A stretch of DNA of 64,000 nt from G965214625 sp965214625 (lineage in GTDB: Bacteria; Pseudomonadota; Gammaproteobacteria; Arenicellales; Poriferihabitantaceae). Under the pieces are notes generated by a model. The model made no database searches, had not been told where the DNA came from, and saw only the letters and a list, made by a program, of their open reading frames with translations. Made by a program: the position numbers and the translations under genes. Location of the stretch: the NCBI GenBank assembly GCA_965214625.1, contig OZ243962.1, positions 2,418,001-2,482,000 of the forward strand, written 5' to 3'. The stretch's first letter is position 1; each line of letters begins with the position of its first letter. This document shows, in pieces, positions 56,047-64,000 of the stretch.

Positions 56047-57453
56047 ATGGATAAACAAAAAACCCTTTATGACAAGGTCTGGCAACAACATGTTGTCCAT
56101 GAAACCGAAGATGGCACCTCGTTGATTTATATCGATCGTCACCTCGTCCATGAAGTGACTTCGCCACAGGCGTTTGAAGGGCTCCACCTGGCCAACCGCA
56201 AGCCATGGCGGGTGGAAAGCATGCTGGCCGTTCCGGATCATAATGTGCCGACGGCCACGGATGGGGGCGAAATCGACGACCCGGTGTCGAGACTGCAGGT
56301 GACGACATTGGATCAGAATTGCCAACACTTCGGTATCACCGAGTTTGGCATGTCAGATCCGCGGCAGGGGATTGTCCATATCATCGGCCCTGAGCAGGGG
56401 GCAACGCTGCCGGGCATGACGATCGTGTGCGGTGATTCCCATACCTCGACGCACGGTGCGTTCGGGGCACTCGCTTTCGGGATCGGCACGTCGGAAGTCG
56501 AACATGTGATGTCGACCCAGTGCCTGTTGCAGCGCAAATCCAAGAACATGCGTATCTGGCTTGAGGGCAATAAGCATCCCGGGGTGACCGCAAAAGATCT
56601 GGTGCTGGCGGTGATCGGTCTTATCGGGACGGCGGGTGGAACTGGGTATGCGATCGAATTTGCCGGTCCGGTTATTGAGTCCCTGTCGATGGAAGGCCGA
56701 ATGACGATCTGCAATATGACGATCGAGGCAGGGGCGAGAGCGGGCATGATCGCGGTGGATCAGACCACCATTGACTATCTGGCAGGTCGACCTTATTGTC
56801 CGAAAGGCGATTTGTGGAATAAGGCAGTCACCGCCTGGCGTGATCTGAAAAGTGATGAAGGCGTTGTGTTCGATCGGGAGATCACGGTCGACGTCAGTAC
56901 GATTCTGCCCCAGGTAACCTGGGGGACATCACCTGAAATGGTGGTCGATATTCATGGCTGCGTGCCCGATCCGGAGGCGGAATCGGATCCGATCCGGCAA
57001 GCGGGTATCAAGCAGGCACTGGATTACATGGGTCTTGAGGCCGGTGTGCCGATCAGCGAGATCAATCTTGACCTGGTGTTTATCGGTTCGTGTACCAACA
57101 GTCGTATTGAAGACCTGCGTGAGGCCGCTTCGGTGGTCAAGGGCAAACAGGTTGCAAAGTCGATCAAGCAGGCGTTGGTGGTGCCCGGATCGGGGCTTGT
57201 CAAGCGTCAGGCGGAAGCAGAGGGCTTGCACCACATCTTTATCGAGGCGGGATTTGAATGGCGCAATCCCGGATGCTCGATGTGTCTTGCAATGAACGCA
57301 GACCGGCTTGAGCCCGGTGAGCGGTGTGCCTCGACATCGAATCGCAATTTCGAGGGTCGACAGGGACAGGGGGGGCGAACCCATCTGGTCTCACCGGCCA
57401 TGGCGGCAGCAGCGGCGATCACCGGTCATTTTACTGATGTGACGGAGGGTTAA
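56047..57453 (+). CDS. leuC: 3-isopropylmalate dehydratase large subunit
   Basis: Aconitase-family enzyme of leucine synthesis isomerising isopropylmalate. Iron-sulfur cluster cysteines are in FIGSCTNSRIEDL and NPGCSMCLAMN; VCGDSHTSTHGAFGALAFGIG and CASTSNRNFEGRQGQGG are conserved. 468 residues. Followed two bases later by leuD, so the two subunits are coupled. Confidence 0.97.
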   Translation: MDKQKTLYDKVWQQHVVHETEDGTSLIYIDRHLVHEVTSPQAFEGLHLANRKPWRVESMLAVPDHNVPTATDGGEIDDPVSRLQVTTLDQNCQHFGITEFGMSDPRQGIVHIIGPEQGATLPGMTIVCGDSHTSTHGAFGALAFGIGTSEVEHVMSTQCLLQRKSKNMRIWLEGNKHPGVTAKDLVLAVIGLIGTAGGTGYAIEFAGPVIESLSMEGRMTICNMTIEAGARAGMIAVDQTTIDYLAGRPYCPKGDLWNKAVTAWRDLKSDEGVVFDREITVDVSTILPQVTWGTSPEMVVDIHGCVPDPEAESDPIRQAGIKQALDYMGLEAGVPISEINLDLVFIGSCTNSRIEDLREAASVVKGKQVAKSIKQALVVPGSGLVKRQAEAEGLHHIFIEAGFEWRNPGCSMCLAMNADRLEPGERCASTSNRNFEGRQGQGGRTHLVSPAMAAAAAITGHFTDVTEG

Positions 57454-57455
57454 GG

Positions 57456-58103
57456 ATGCAGGCATTTACAACGATGGAGGGCTTGGTGCTCCCGCTTGAC
57501 AGGGCGAATGTGGATACCGATGCGATCATCCCCAAGCAATTTCTCAAATCGATCAAAAGGACCGGTTTTGGACCGAATCTGTTTGATGAGTGGCGCTATC
57601 TGGATCACGGAGAGCCGGGGATGGACAACACGGACAGGCCGATCAACGCCGATTTCATATTGAATTACCCTCGATACCAGGGTGCCGAGATTTTACTGGC
57701 GCAAAAGAATTTTGGCTGTGGCTCCTCCAGGGAGCATGCGCCCTGGGCCTTGCTGGATTATGGTTTTCGTTGCCTGCTGGCACCGAGTTTTGCCGATATA
57801 TTTTATAACAATTGCTTTAAAAATGGCATATTACCGGTTGTTTTGGAAGAGAAGCTGATCAAAGAGTTGTTTGTTGTGGTCAAGGCGCAGATCGGCTATT
57901 CGATCAAGGTTGATTTGCCGAATCAAACGATTACGCTGCCAGATCAAAGAGCGATTTCCTTTGAGGTGGAACCATTTCGGAAACACTGTCTGGTCAATGG
58001 TCTTGACGATATCGGACTGACTTTGCAGCATTCGACGCTGATCAGACAGTACGAGGAGCGAAGGAGAGTCGAAGCGCCGTGGTTGTTTGGCCAGTCTCAG
58101 TAG
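57456..58103 (+). CDS. leuD: 3-isopropylmalate dehydratase small subunit
   Basis: Swivel-domain subunit that partners LeuC. DRANVDTDAIIPKQFLKSI is the family N-terminal block and FGCGSSREHAPWALLDYGF carries the substrate-contact Ser/Arg. 215 residues. leuB, which usually follows, is absent; a minus-strand smr gene comes instead. Confidence 0.97.
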   Translation: MQAFTTMEGLVLPLDRANVDTDAIIPKQFLKSIKRTGFGPNLFDEWRYLDHGEPGMDNTDRPINADFILNYPRYQGAEILLAQKNFGCGSSREHAPWALLDYGFRCLLAPSFADIFYNNCFKNGILPVVLEEKLIKELFVVVKAQIGYSIKVDLPNQTITLPDQRAISFEVEPFRKHCLVNGLDDIGLTLQHSTLIRQYEERRRVEAPWLFGQSQ

Positions 58104-58208
58104 ATGAACCCGCCATTCCCGGTTTCCTGACAGGGTTGCAATCGGTTTGTCGGCTCCCCCGGACAAACGAAGGGTTGCGTGGTGAACCGTGGATAGCGCC
58201 ACCTCGGG

Positions 58209-58775
58209 TCAATCCCTGTTTTCGGATATTTTCTTGAACAAGACATAGGCCGCACCACTGCCGCCGTCTTTGGGAAGTGCGGAGCAAAAAGCCCTTATCC
58301 GACCTTGTCGCTTGAGCCAGTCGACCGTTGCAGGTCTGATGACCCCTCTGGATTCAGCGGAGCGGGTTCCTTTGCCGTAGATGATCAAGACACAAAGACA
58401 CCTGTTTTGCAGGCATTCGGACAGATAACGGTCAAGGGCCGGTTCCACTTCATGCAATCGCAGTCCATGCAAGTCCAGTCGTGATTCAATGGGATATTCA
58501 CCACGTCTGAGGCGTCGGATGACCTTCTTTTGTAGTCCGGCCCTGACGAACAGCATGTCAGGTTGACTCGGGTCAGTGGCATCAACAAGGGGGGATTGGT
58601 ATGCGCTGTCACCCGGACTTGGGACCGTCCTGGCGGGCAGTACACGTTTTGGCCCGAGAGGCGCGAGGGACTCAACACGGTTTTGGCTATAGTTCCGATG
58701 ATCACGGTTGGTCCCCTGAACCGATTGACGAAACAGCTTGATGTCCTCATCGGAAATGATGGGTTTTCTGGACAT
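58209..58775 (-). CDS. Smr-domain DNA endonuclease (SmrA/SmrB-like)
   Basis: A 188-residue soluble protein with a C-terminal Smr domain: RLDLHGLRLHEVEPALDRYL, then LIIYGKGTRS and AALPK-like AFCSALPKDGGSGAAYVLFKK. The N-terminal half is charged and low-complexity, typical of this family. Smr proteins nick nucleic acids; SmrB in E. coli cleaves mRNA at collided ribosomes. trxB lies 41 bases upstream on the same strand. Confidence 0.87.
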   Translation of the reverse strand: MSRKPIISDEDIKLFRQSVQGTNRDHRNYSQNRVESLAPLGPKRVLPARTVPSPGDSAYQSPLVDATDPSQPDMLFVRAGLQKKVIRRLRRGEYPIESRLDLHGLRLHEVEPALDRYLSECLQNRCLCVLIIYGKGTRSAESRGVIRPATVDWLKRQGRIRAFCSALPKDGGSGAAYVLFKKISENRD

Positions 58776-58816
58776 TGCATTCGGTTCGTTGACGGCCGGT
58801 CTGCCGATTGCTGTGA

Positions 58817-59773
58817 TCAGTGGGTTTTCAGGTAACGATCGGCATCCAGGGCGGCCATGCAGCCGGTTCCCGCAGAGGTGACGGCCTGTCGATAGACATG
58901 ATCCATGACATCTCCGGCAGCAAAAATGCCTTCGATACTGGTCTGGGTTGCATTACCGTTATACCCTCCTGCCGTGATCAGGTAGTCACCGGCCATGTCG
59001 AGCTGGTTGACAAACAGATGCGTATTCGGAGTATGGCCGATGGCAATGAAGACCCCCATCAATGCAATGTCCCGGGTTTCGCGCGAGAGAACGTTCTTGA
59101 CTGTCATCCCGGTGACCCCGCTTTCGTCACCCAGCACCTCCTCCAGAACATGGTTCCATTCGATCCGGATGTTGCCGCCGTTATCCTCGGTTTTCGCCAT
59201 CAGGTGATCGACCAAAATCGCCTCGGCACGCAGTTCATCGCGTCGATGGACTAGGGTCACCGATGACGCGATATTCGACAGATAAAGCGCTTCTTCGACG
59301 GCCGTGTTGCCGCCGCCGATGACGGCAACATCCTGATTGCGGTAAAAAAACCCGTCGCAGGTTGCACAGGCCGACACCCCTTTTCCTTTAAAGGCCTCTT
59401 CCGAGGGCAGCCCCAGATATTTCGCTGATGCACCGGTGGCGATGATCAGCGCATCGCAGCGGTAGGTATTGTAATCCCCGATCAGGGTAAAGGGTTTCTC
59501 GGTGACCTCGGCTTGATGGATATGGTCAAAAATGATTTCAGTTTCAAAGCGTTCGGCGTGCTGTTGCATCCTGACCATCAGTTCCGGCCCCTGCACGCCA
59601 TTCCAGTCTCCTGGCCAATTGTCGACGTCCGTGGTGGTCGTGAGTTGTCCACCTTGTTCCAGGCCAGTGACCATTACGGGCTTCAGATTGGCCCTGGCAG
59701 CGTATACCGCCGCACTGTAGCCAGCCGGTCCGGAGCCCAGTATAAGCAGTCGACAATGTTTCGTTTCAGACAT
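58817..59773 (-). CDS. trxB: Thioredoxin-disulfide reductase
   Basis: NADPH flavoenzyme that keeps thioredoxin reduced. LGSGPAGYSAAVYAARA is the FAD motif, SACATCDGFFYRNQ carries the redox Cys pair, VIGGGNTAVEEALYL binds NADPH, and GIFAAGDVMDHVYRQAVTSAG is the C-terminal FAD motif. 318 residues, normal. Probably cotranscribed with the Smr gene. Confidence 0.97.
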   Translation of the reverse strand: MSETKHCRLLILGSGPAGYSAAVYAARANLKPVMVTGLEQGGQLTTTTDVDNWPGDWNGVQGPELMVRMQQHAERFETEIIFDHIHQAEVTEKPFTLIGDYNTYRCDALIIATGASAKYLGLPSEEAFKGKGVSACATCDGFFYRNQDVAVIGGGNTAVEEALYLSNIASSVTLVHRRDELRAEAILVDHLMAKTEDNGGNIRIEWNHVLEEVLGDESGVTGMTVKNVLSRETRDIALMGVFIAIGHTPNTHLFVNQLDMAGDYLITAGGYNGNATQTSIEGIFAAGDVMDHVYRQAVTSAGTGCMAALDADRYLKTH

Positions 59774-60296
59774 TTCTAGCGGTTAAAAAATGAAAATGAG
59801 TCATCTCCCTTATAACTGAAAATGGAGGATGGTTAAACCCATTGGCAATCAGTGTTAGGCAATCAGTTGAAAAAATGATTCTCTGCCAAATCGATTCCGA
59901 TAATGACAACCTCGTTTACGGATATCTCTTTTCTCAATTCGATGTTTTTACCTGAATATCCGTCTCCAGGGACCTGCATCATGATCATGACGCACAAGAC
60001 AGGAAGTGTCCATGCCATCGATGAATACCCGGCTGGCTTGTTCTCAGCCCGGGAAGACAATCGTATGTTTCGCCTGATGCGTTAACGGCTATCTCTTCGG
60101 TAGGCAAAATGCGTTCGCCATCAAGTCTGTCATACTGAACAATACCGGGAGTGCTTCCATACAAAAGAGACGGTGGCACTGGGCCCACTGGCGTTGGACA
60201 GGGTCTCGGCTATCAGGAGTCCGGAACATTGCTTGTGCATTGCTAGGTTGCCCGGGGGAAGACGGCACACATAACCGCCGAAGATACCTGGAAAAT
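59774..60296. other. Gap between trxB and sat
   Basis: About 520 bases with no intact gene. It holds the trxB promoter region and the short IS110-like stub described separately. Confidence 0.4.
59863..59922 (-). pseudogene. Possible N-terminal stub of an IS110-type transposase
   Basis: The frame reads SVNEVVIIGIDLAENHFF and then stops. IS110 transposases begin with a GIDLAKNxFQ-like RuvC strand holding the first catalytic Asp, which this resembles. With only about 18 residues and nothing further, chance similarity cannot be excluded. Confidence 0.25.
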
Positions 60297-61493
60297 CTAG
60301 GATGATGGGGACAGACTTTGATAATAATCCATCAGTATTTTCGCGACTTCCGGGCGGGAAAACTCGGGAGGCGGCGCAATACCGTTGCTCAGCATCTCTC
60401 TCACCCGGGTGCCTGATAACAGCACGAAGTCCTCCTTTTGATGGTCGGGTGCTTCACGCATCATCACGACCTGATCGAGCTTTTTCGAATAGGCGGTATG
60501 GTCTGCCCGAAAGATTTCAATTTCAAGGGCACTCTTGACAGACGGCAGATCAAATATGGCTTGTGCCTCAAAATCACCGTAATAATCGCCCACACCGGCA
60601 TGGTCCCGACCAATAATAAAATGCGTTGCGCCCATGTTTTGCCTGAACAGGGCATGCAGAACGGCTTCCCTTGGTCCGGCGTACAGCATGTCGAACCCGT
60701 AGCCAGTGATCATGACGCTGTTCGGGGGAAAGTACAGTTCGACCATTTTTCGAATGGCGGCATCACGGACATTGGCTGGAATGTCACCGGGTTTCAGCTT
60801 GCCAAGCAGCATATGGATAATGCATCCGTCGGCGTTTGTCCGTTGCATCGCAATCCGGCACAGTTCCTCGTGGGCCAGATGCATGGGGTTGCGGGTCTGA
60901 AAGGCGACCACGTTACGCCAGCCGCGTTGCCCGATCTCCTCGCGGATTTGTACCGCGGTACGGAACGTATCGCCGAAGTCCTTTTCGAAATAACTGAAAT
61001 GCAGCACCTGAATGGGTCCGGCGAGTCCAATTCTTCCCTGGCTTTTGAATTCAGAGACACCCGGGTGTTTCATGTCATTGGTGCCATAGACTTTTTCAGA
61101 GAGGTAATCCATTTCCTGTTCCGTGTAAGTGTCCATTGTCTCAAGTGCCATGATGGCAATGACGGGTTTTCCCGGGAGGTTCGGGTCGCACAAGGCAATG
61201 GTGTCCCCTGCATCAAAGTCACCTTTCGCGTCCACCAGACAAAGCACCGGAGTCGGCCAAAACAGGCCAGAGCAGGTGCACATGTTTTCTGCGACGCTGA
61301 GGGCATCCGCCTTGTCCATATAACCGGTGAGTGGATTAAAGTATCCCGCGCCCAGCATGACGGCGTTCGCCGCACCGGCCGAACTCAATACAACTGATGG
61401 CAATGCTTTTGCGCGTTGGTGCAGCGCGGCGGATTGTGTCTTGTCTGCGACGAAGAGCGGATTTAACTGTGCAGAACCGTGCGGGGTAATCAT
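60297..61493 (-). CDS. sat: Sulfate adenylyltransferase (ATP sulfurylase, Sat type)
   Basis: Interconverts ATP and sulfate with APS and pyrophosphate; works in sulfate assimilation or, in sulfur oxidisers, to make ATP from APS. FQTRNPMHLAHEELCR is the nucleotide motif and IIGRDHAGVGDYYG the second conserved site. 398 residues, the homomeric single-chain kind rather than CysDN. No aprAB, cysC or cysH gene is adjacent, so which direction it runs cannot be decided here. Confidence 0.95.
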   Translation of the reverse strand: MITPHGSAQLNPLFVADKTQSAALHQRAKALPSVVLSSAGAANAVMLGAGYFNPLTGYMDKADALSVAENMCTCSGLFWPTPVLCLVDAKGDFDAGDTIALCDPNLPGKPVIAIMALETMDTYTEQEMDYLSEKVYGTNDMKHPGVSEFKSQGRIGLAGPIQVLHFSYFEKDFGDTFRTAVQIREEIGQRGWRNVVAFQTRNPMHLAHEELCRIAMQRTNADGCIIHMLLGKLKPGDIPANVRDAAIRKMVELYFPPNSVMITGYGFDMLYAGPREAVLHALFRQNMGATHFIIGRDHAGVGDYYGDFEAQAIFDLPSVKSALEIEIFRADHTAYSKKLDQVVMMREAPDHQKEDFVLLSGTRVREMLSNGIAPPPEFSRPEVAKILMDYYQSLSPSS

Positions 61494-61621
61494 GGGACGA
61501 GTTTACCGGATGAAACAGATCAAGGGGTAATTTGAATATTCGATGGGCACATCAGAAATTTTTGGAATCGGGATCCCTGTTTTATCCGGGTGATATACAA
61601 AAAGTCGCCTGTTGGGGATAT

Positions 61622-62683
61622 TTATGCGGTCTTTCGACGGTCCCGCACGGCTTGTGCCAGCAAGTGGAGCATCTCAACCGTGGTGTCAAAACTGACACAG
61701 GCATCGGTAATGCTTTGTCCATACGTTTTTGCAACCCCGTCAATGACATCCTGGCGCCCTTCGACCAAATGGCTCTCGATCATTGCCCCGATAATCCGGC
61801 GGTCGCCCTCCGCGATCTGCTGACACACATTTTGTGCCACCAGCACTTGATTTTGAGGGATCTTGCGACTGTTGGCATGACTGAAATCAATCATTACCTG
61901 GGGTTTCAATCCGGCATGGGTCAATTTGTCACAAGCTAGGCCGACACTGTCGGCATCATAGTTGGGTTCCTTGCCACCGCGCAGTATGATGTGACAATCC
62001 TCATTTCCCATGGTCGTATAAATGGCGGAATGGCCGGATTTGGTGAGCGAGAGAAAGTGATGGGGGCGGGCAGCGGCCCGAATACCGTCCACCGCGATAT
62101 CGAGATTTCCGTTGGTCCCGTTTTTGAGACCGACAGGGCAGGACAACCCGGAAGTCAATTCCCGGTGCACCTGACTTTCTGTGGTACGGGCGCCGATTGC
62201 CCCCCAGGCAATCAGGTCGGCCACATACTGGGGTGTGATAATGTCGAGATACTCTGTCCCTGCGGGGATACCCTTGCTGTTCAGCTCAAGCAACAGCGTT
62301 CTGGCAAGCCGCAATCCCTTGTTGATGTCAAAGGTGTCGTTCAGGTCAGGATCGTTGATCAATCCCTTCCATCCTACCGTGGTTCTCGGTTTTTCAAAAT
62401 AAACCCGCATCACGATCAACAGATCCTGTTCGGTTTGTTGTTTCAGCGCCAGTAGTTTCTGACCGTAATCGATGGCCATATCGCAATCGTGAATCGAGCA
62501 GGGCCCGGAGACCACCAGCAGTCGGTCATCTTCGCCATTCAGGATTTGATGAATCGCATTGCGTGTTTGTGTGGTGGTCTCAGCAGCGGCCGGGGTAATC
62601 GGCAGTTCATCCATGATTTCACTCGGGTTGATAACATGATCGATACTCGCGATCCTGATATCATCAGTTTTCATTATGCTCAC
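61622..62683 (-). CDS. 3-deoxy-7-phosphoheptulonate synthase (class I)
   Basis: DAHP synthase, the entry to aromatic amino acid synthesis. VVSGPCSIHDCDMAIDYG holds a conserved metal Cys; MRVYFEKPRTTVGWKGLINDP, GARTTESQVHRELTSGLSCP and MIDFSHANSRK are class I-alpha signatures. 353 residues, close to AroF/G/H. A GTG start with AGGA six bases upstream is favoured over an ATG three codons in. Which aromatic acid inhibits it cannot be read off. Confidence 0.95.
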   Translation of the reverse strand: MSIMKTDDIRIASIDHVINPSEIMDELPITPAAAETTTQTRNAIHQILNGEDDRLLVVSGPCSIHDCDMAIDYGQKLLALKQQTEQDLLIVMRVYFEKPRTTVGWKGLINDPDLNDTFDINKGLRLARTLLLELNSKGIPAGTEYLDIITPQYVADLIAWGAIGARTTESQVHRELTSGLSCPVGLKNGTNGNLDIAVDGIRAAARPHHFLSLTKSGHSAIYTTMGNEDCHIILRGGKEPNYDADSVGLACDKLTHAGLKPQVMIDFSHANSRKIPQNQVLVAQNVCQQIAEGDRRIIGAMIESHLVEGRQDVIDGVAKTYGQSITDACVSFDTTVEMLHLLAQAVRDRRKTA

Positions 62684-62807
62684 GATAGGTCCTGATGTCT
62701 AAGTCAAAACGTCGGATTGTACGGTGATCGACTCCGGGTGTTAAGGGCATGCGGAGAAAAAAGCTTGTATAATTGGCCTTACGCTGGTATGGCGCAGATT
62801 TTAGTTT

Positions 62808-62836
62808 TTGACCTGCTAGTGTGGAGGGTTTATAAT
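62808..62836 (+). promoter_or_regulatory. Strong sigma70-type promoter upstream of rpmF
   Basis: TTGACC and a perfect TATAAT separated by exactly 17 bases, about 75 bases before the rpmF ATG. Among the best promoters in the window, as expected for a ribosomal-protein gene. Confidence 0.8.
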
Positions 62837-62912
62837 CCGGGCGCCTTTTTCAGGCGTTCAAAAAACGTAATTTCGGATCCCATCAATAACCGTTTTCAGC
62901 GAAGAGGACATC

Positions 62913-63095
62913 ATGGCTGTACAACAAAACCGAAAAACACCGTCTAAAAGAGGTATGCGACGGTCACACGACAAGCTCAAAACAGCCCCCCGTTCGATTG
63001 ATTCTGTCACCGGCGAATTGCATCGGCGTCATCATGTCACCGCAGACGGGTATTATCGAGGCAAAAAAGTGATCTCTTTCCCCAACGAGGATTAG
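62913..63095 (+). CDS. rpmF: 50S ribosomal protein L32
   Basis: Small basic large-subunit protein of 60 residues. MAVQQNRKTPSKRGMRRSHD is the standard N-terminus, followed by TGELHRRHHVTADGYYRGKKV. It has no cysteines, so it is the zinc-free form. AGAGGA upstream is a good ribosome binding site. yceD, the usual upstream partner, is absent; plsX follows 54 bases on. Confidence 0.98.
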   Translation: MAVQQNRKTPSKRGMRRSHDKLKTAPRSIDSVTGELHRRHHVTADGYYRGKKVISFPNED

Positions 63096-63149
63096 AAGAT
63101 CGGCTCGTGTCGCAGGTTGTCTAGCCTGCAGTCGGCGGGTTCAGAGGCT

Positions 63150-64000
63150 ATGATCACGTTATCCATCGACGCCATGAGCGGTGATCATGGCTTGGATATC
63201 ACTGTACCGGCGGCGATGGACATCCTCAAGGAGACCCGGGACATCCATCTGATTCTGGTCGGTGATGTCAGGAAAATTGAGGGCCGTGTGGCTCGACTGG
63301 GACTGTCCGACGATCGGCGCCTGTCCATACAGGAATCGTCCGAAGTGGTTCAAATGACCGATTCGCCGGCACACGCGCTGCGCAAGAAACATGATTCTTC
63401 GATGCGTGTCGCGATTAATCTGGTTCGCGAGGGCAGGGCAGATGCTTGTGTCAGTGCCGGCAATACGGGCGCGCTGATGGCAACGGCACGTTTTGTGCTC
63501 AAAACCGTTCCCGGTATTGACCGTCCGGCGATTTGTGCCCGATTGCCGAGAGTGCAGGGCCATACCTATATGCTGGATCTCGGTGCGAATGTGGATTCTC
63601 CGCCGCAAATCCTCTTCCAGTTCGGGTTGATGGGTTCCTTGCTGGTCAAATGCCTCGACGCCAAGTCAACGCCCAGTGTCGGGCTGCTGAATATCGGTGT
63701 CGAGGAGATCAAGGGCAATGAGATCATCAAGGAAGCCGCGGTCCTGTTCAGGGACAGTCGATTGAATTACACTGGTTTTGTCGAAGCAGACGAGATTTAT
63801 ATCGGGAACACGGACCTGATCGTCTGTGATGGATTTGTCGGTAATGTCGCGCTCAAGGCATCGGAAGGGGTTGCCCAGATGATCACCGACATGGTTAAGG
63901 TGGAGTTTACACGTAATATCATGGTGAAAAGTACGGCTCTGCTGGCAAAGCCTGTTCTTAGCAGGATCAAACAGCGCCTGGATCATCGTCGATATGATGG
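63150..64000 (+). CDS. plsX: Phosphate acyltransferase PlsX (3' end off window)
   Basis: Converts acyl-ACP to acyl-phosphate for phospholipid synthesis. The first 283 codons are present. LSIDAMSGDHGLDITVPAA is the family N-terminus; ACVSAGNTGALMATARFVL, LDLGANVDSPP, VGLLNIGVEEIKGNE and DGFVGNVALKASEG follow in order. Linked to rpmF as in most Gammaproteobacteria; fab genes probably follow beyond the window. Confidence 0.97.
   Translation, partial: MITLSIDAMSGDHGLDITVPAAMDILKETRDIHLILVGDVRKIEGRVARLGLSDDRRLSIQESSEVVQMTDSPAHALRKKHDSSMRVAINLVREGRADACVSAGNTGALMATARFVLKTVPGIDRPAICARLPRVQGHTYMLDLGANVDSPPQILFQFGLMGSLLVKCLDAKSTPSVGLLNIGVEEIKGNEIIKEAAVLFRDSRLNYTGFVEADEIYIGNTDLIVCDGFVGNVALKASEGVAQMITDMVKVEFTRNIMVKSTALLAKPVLSRIKQRLDHRRYD

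Noticed and set aside
60438..61397. Plus-strand frame of 319 codons opposite sat
   Set aside because: It is the antisense of a clear ATP sulfurylase and has no family pattern of its own.
1..64000. Search for CRISPR arrays, rRNA, retrons or phage structural genes
   Set aside because: No regularly spaced direct repeats, no rRNA-like sequence, no reverse transcriptase and no phage proteins were seen in reading the window.

Overview
The window comes from a gammaproteobacterium of moderate GC content. The evidence is gene content and order: divergent ybbA/tesA genes, a surE-pcm-yqaA-nlpD run, prfB-lysS, a single-permease Lol transporter, rpmF-plsX, and the rph-rdgB-gpmI order. RF2 is 365 residues with the classic programmed +1 frameshift. 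I cannot name the genus from the sequence alone. Most of the window is housekeeping chromosome with short operons on both strands. Several 300-900 base gaps hold gene remnants or nothing recognisable.

Layout. 1-650: 5' part of znuA (zinc uptake) under a near-perfect Zur operator. 1152-4146: rph-rdgB-gpmI on the minus strand. 4669-6594: a YheS-type ABC-F protein. 7294-8604: a metal-efflux permease with a His-rich loop. 9146-15745: a divergent amine-catabolism cluster (agmatinase-family hydrolase and FAD oxidase on minus; glutamine-synthetase-like ligase, aldehyde dehydrogenase and iron alcohol dehydrogenase on plus). 15922-20798: a methyltransferase, then a ferric-iron ABC importer. 21041-23988: a TauD-type dioxygenase and an EamA-ROK pair. 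24420-27219: glyA and a split Ada system (adaA-ogt). 27257-27888: a decayed RHH/PIN toxin-antitoxin pair. 28175-28261: tRNA-Leu(CAG). 28641-33242: prfB, lysS and the Lol genes. 33361-36296: a Lon-family protease and a CBS protein. 36411-37382: an orphan TRAP binding protein. 38805-39204: an integrase remnant. 39558-41133: a HAD phosphatase and fdhD. 41245-47037: an ABC exporter and the ybbAP/tesA locus. 47156-50079: surE-pcm-yqaA-nlpD, with no rpoS after it. 50334-54676: an MFS exporter, trpD, an EamA transporter and an N-formylglutamate amidohydrolase. 54876-58103: aroC and leuCD. 58209-62683: smr, trxB, sat and a DAHP synthase on minus. 62808-64000: rpmF under a strong sigma70-type promoter, then partial plsX.

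The most coherent accessory unit is the amine cluster. Agmatinase could make putrescine (or a related amine). The GS-like enzyme would gamma-glutamylate it, the FAD enzyme would oxidise it, and the aldehyde and alcohol dehydrogenases would handle the product. A gamma-glutamyl hydrolase (PuuD) is not seen. Other points of interest are the loss of rpoS next to nlpD, the broken toxin-antitoxin and integrase genes, the long perfect inverted repeat at 20879-20934, and a palindrome upstream of glyA. I found no CRISPR array, no rRNA, no intact insertion sequence, and no gene cluster that I can call a wholly new system.
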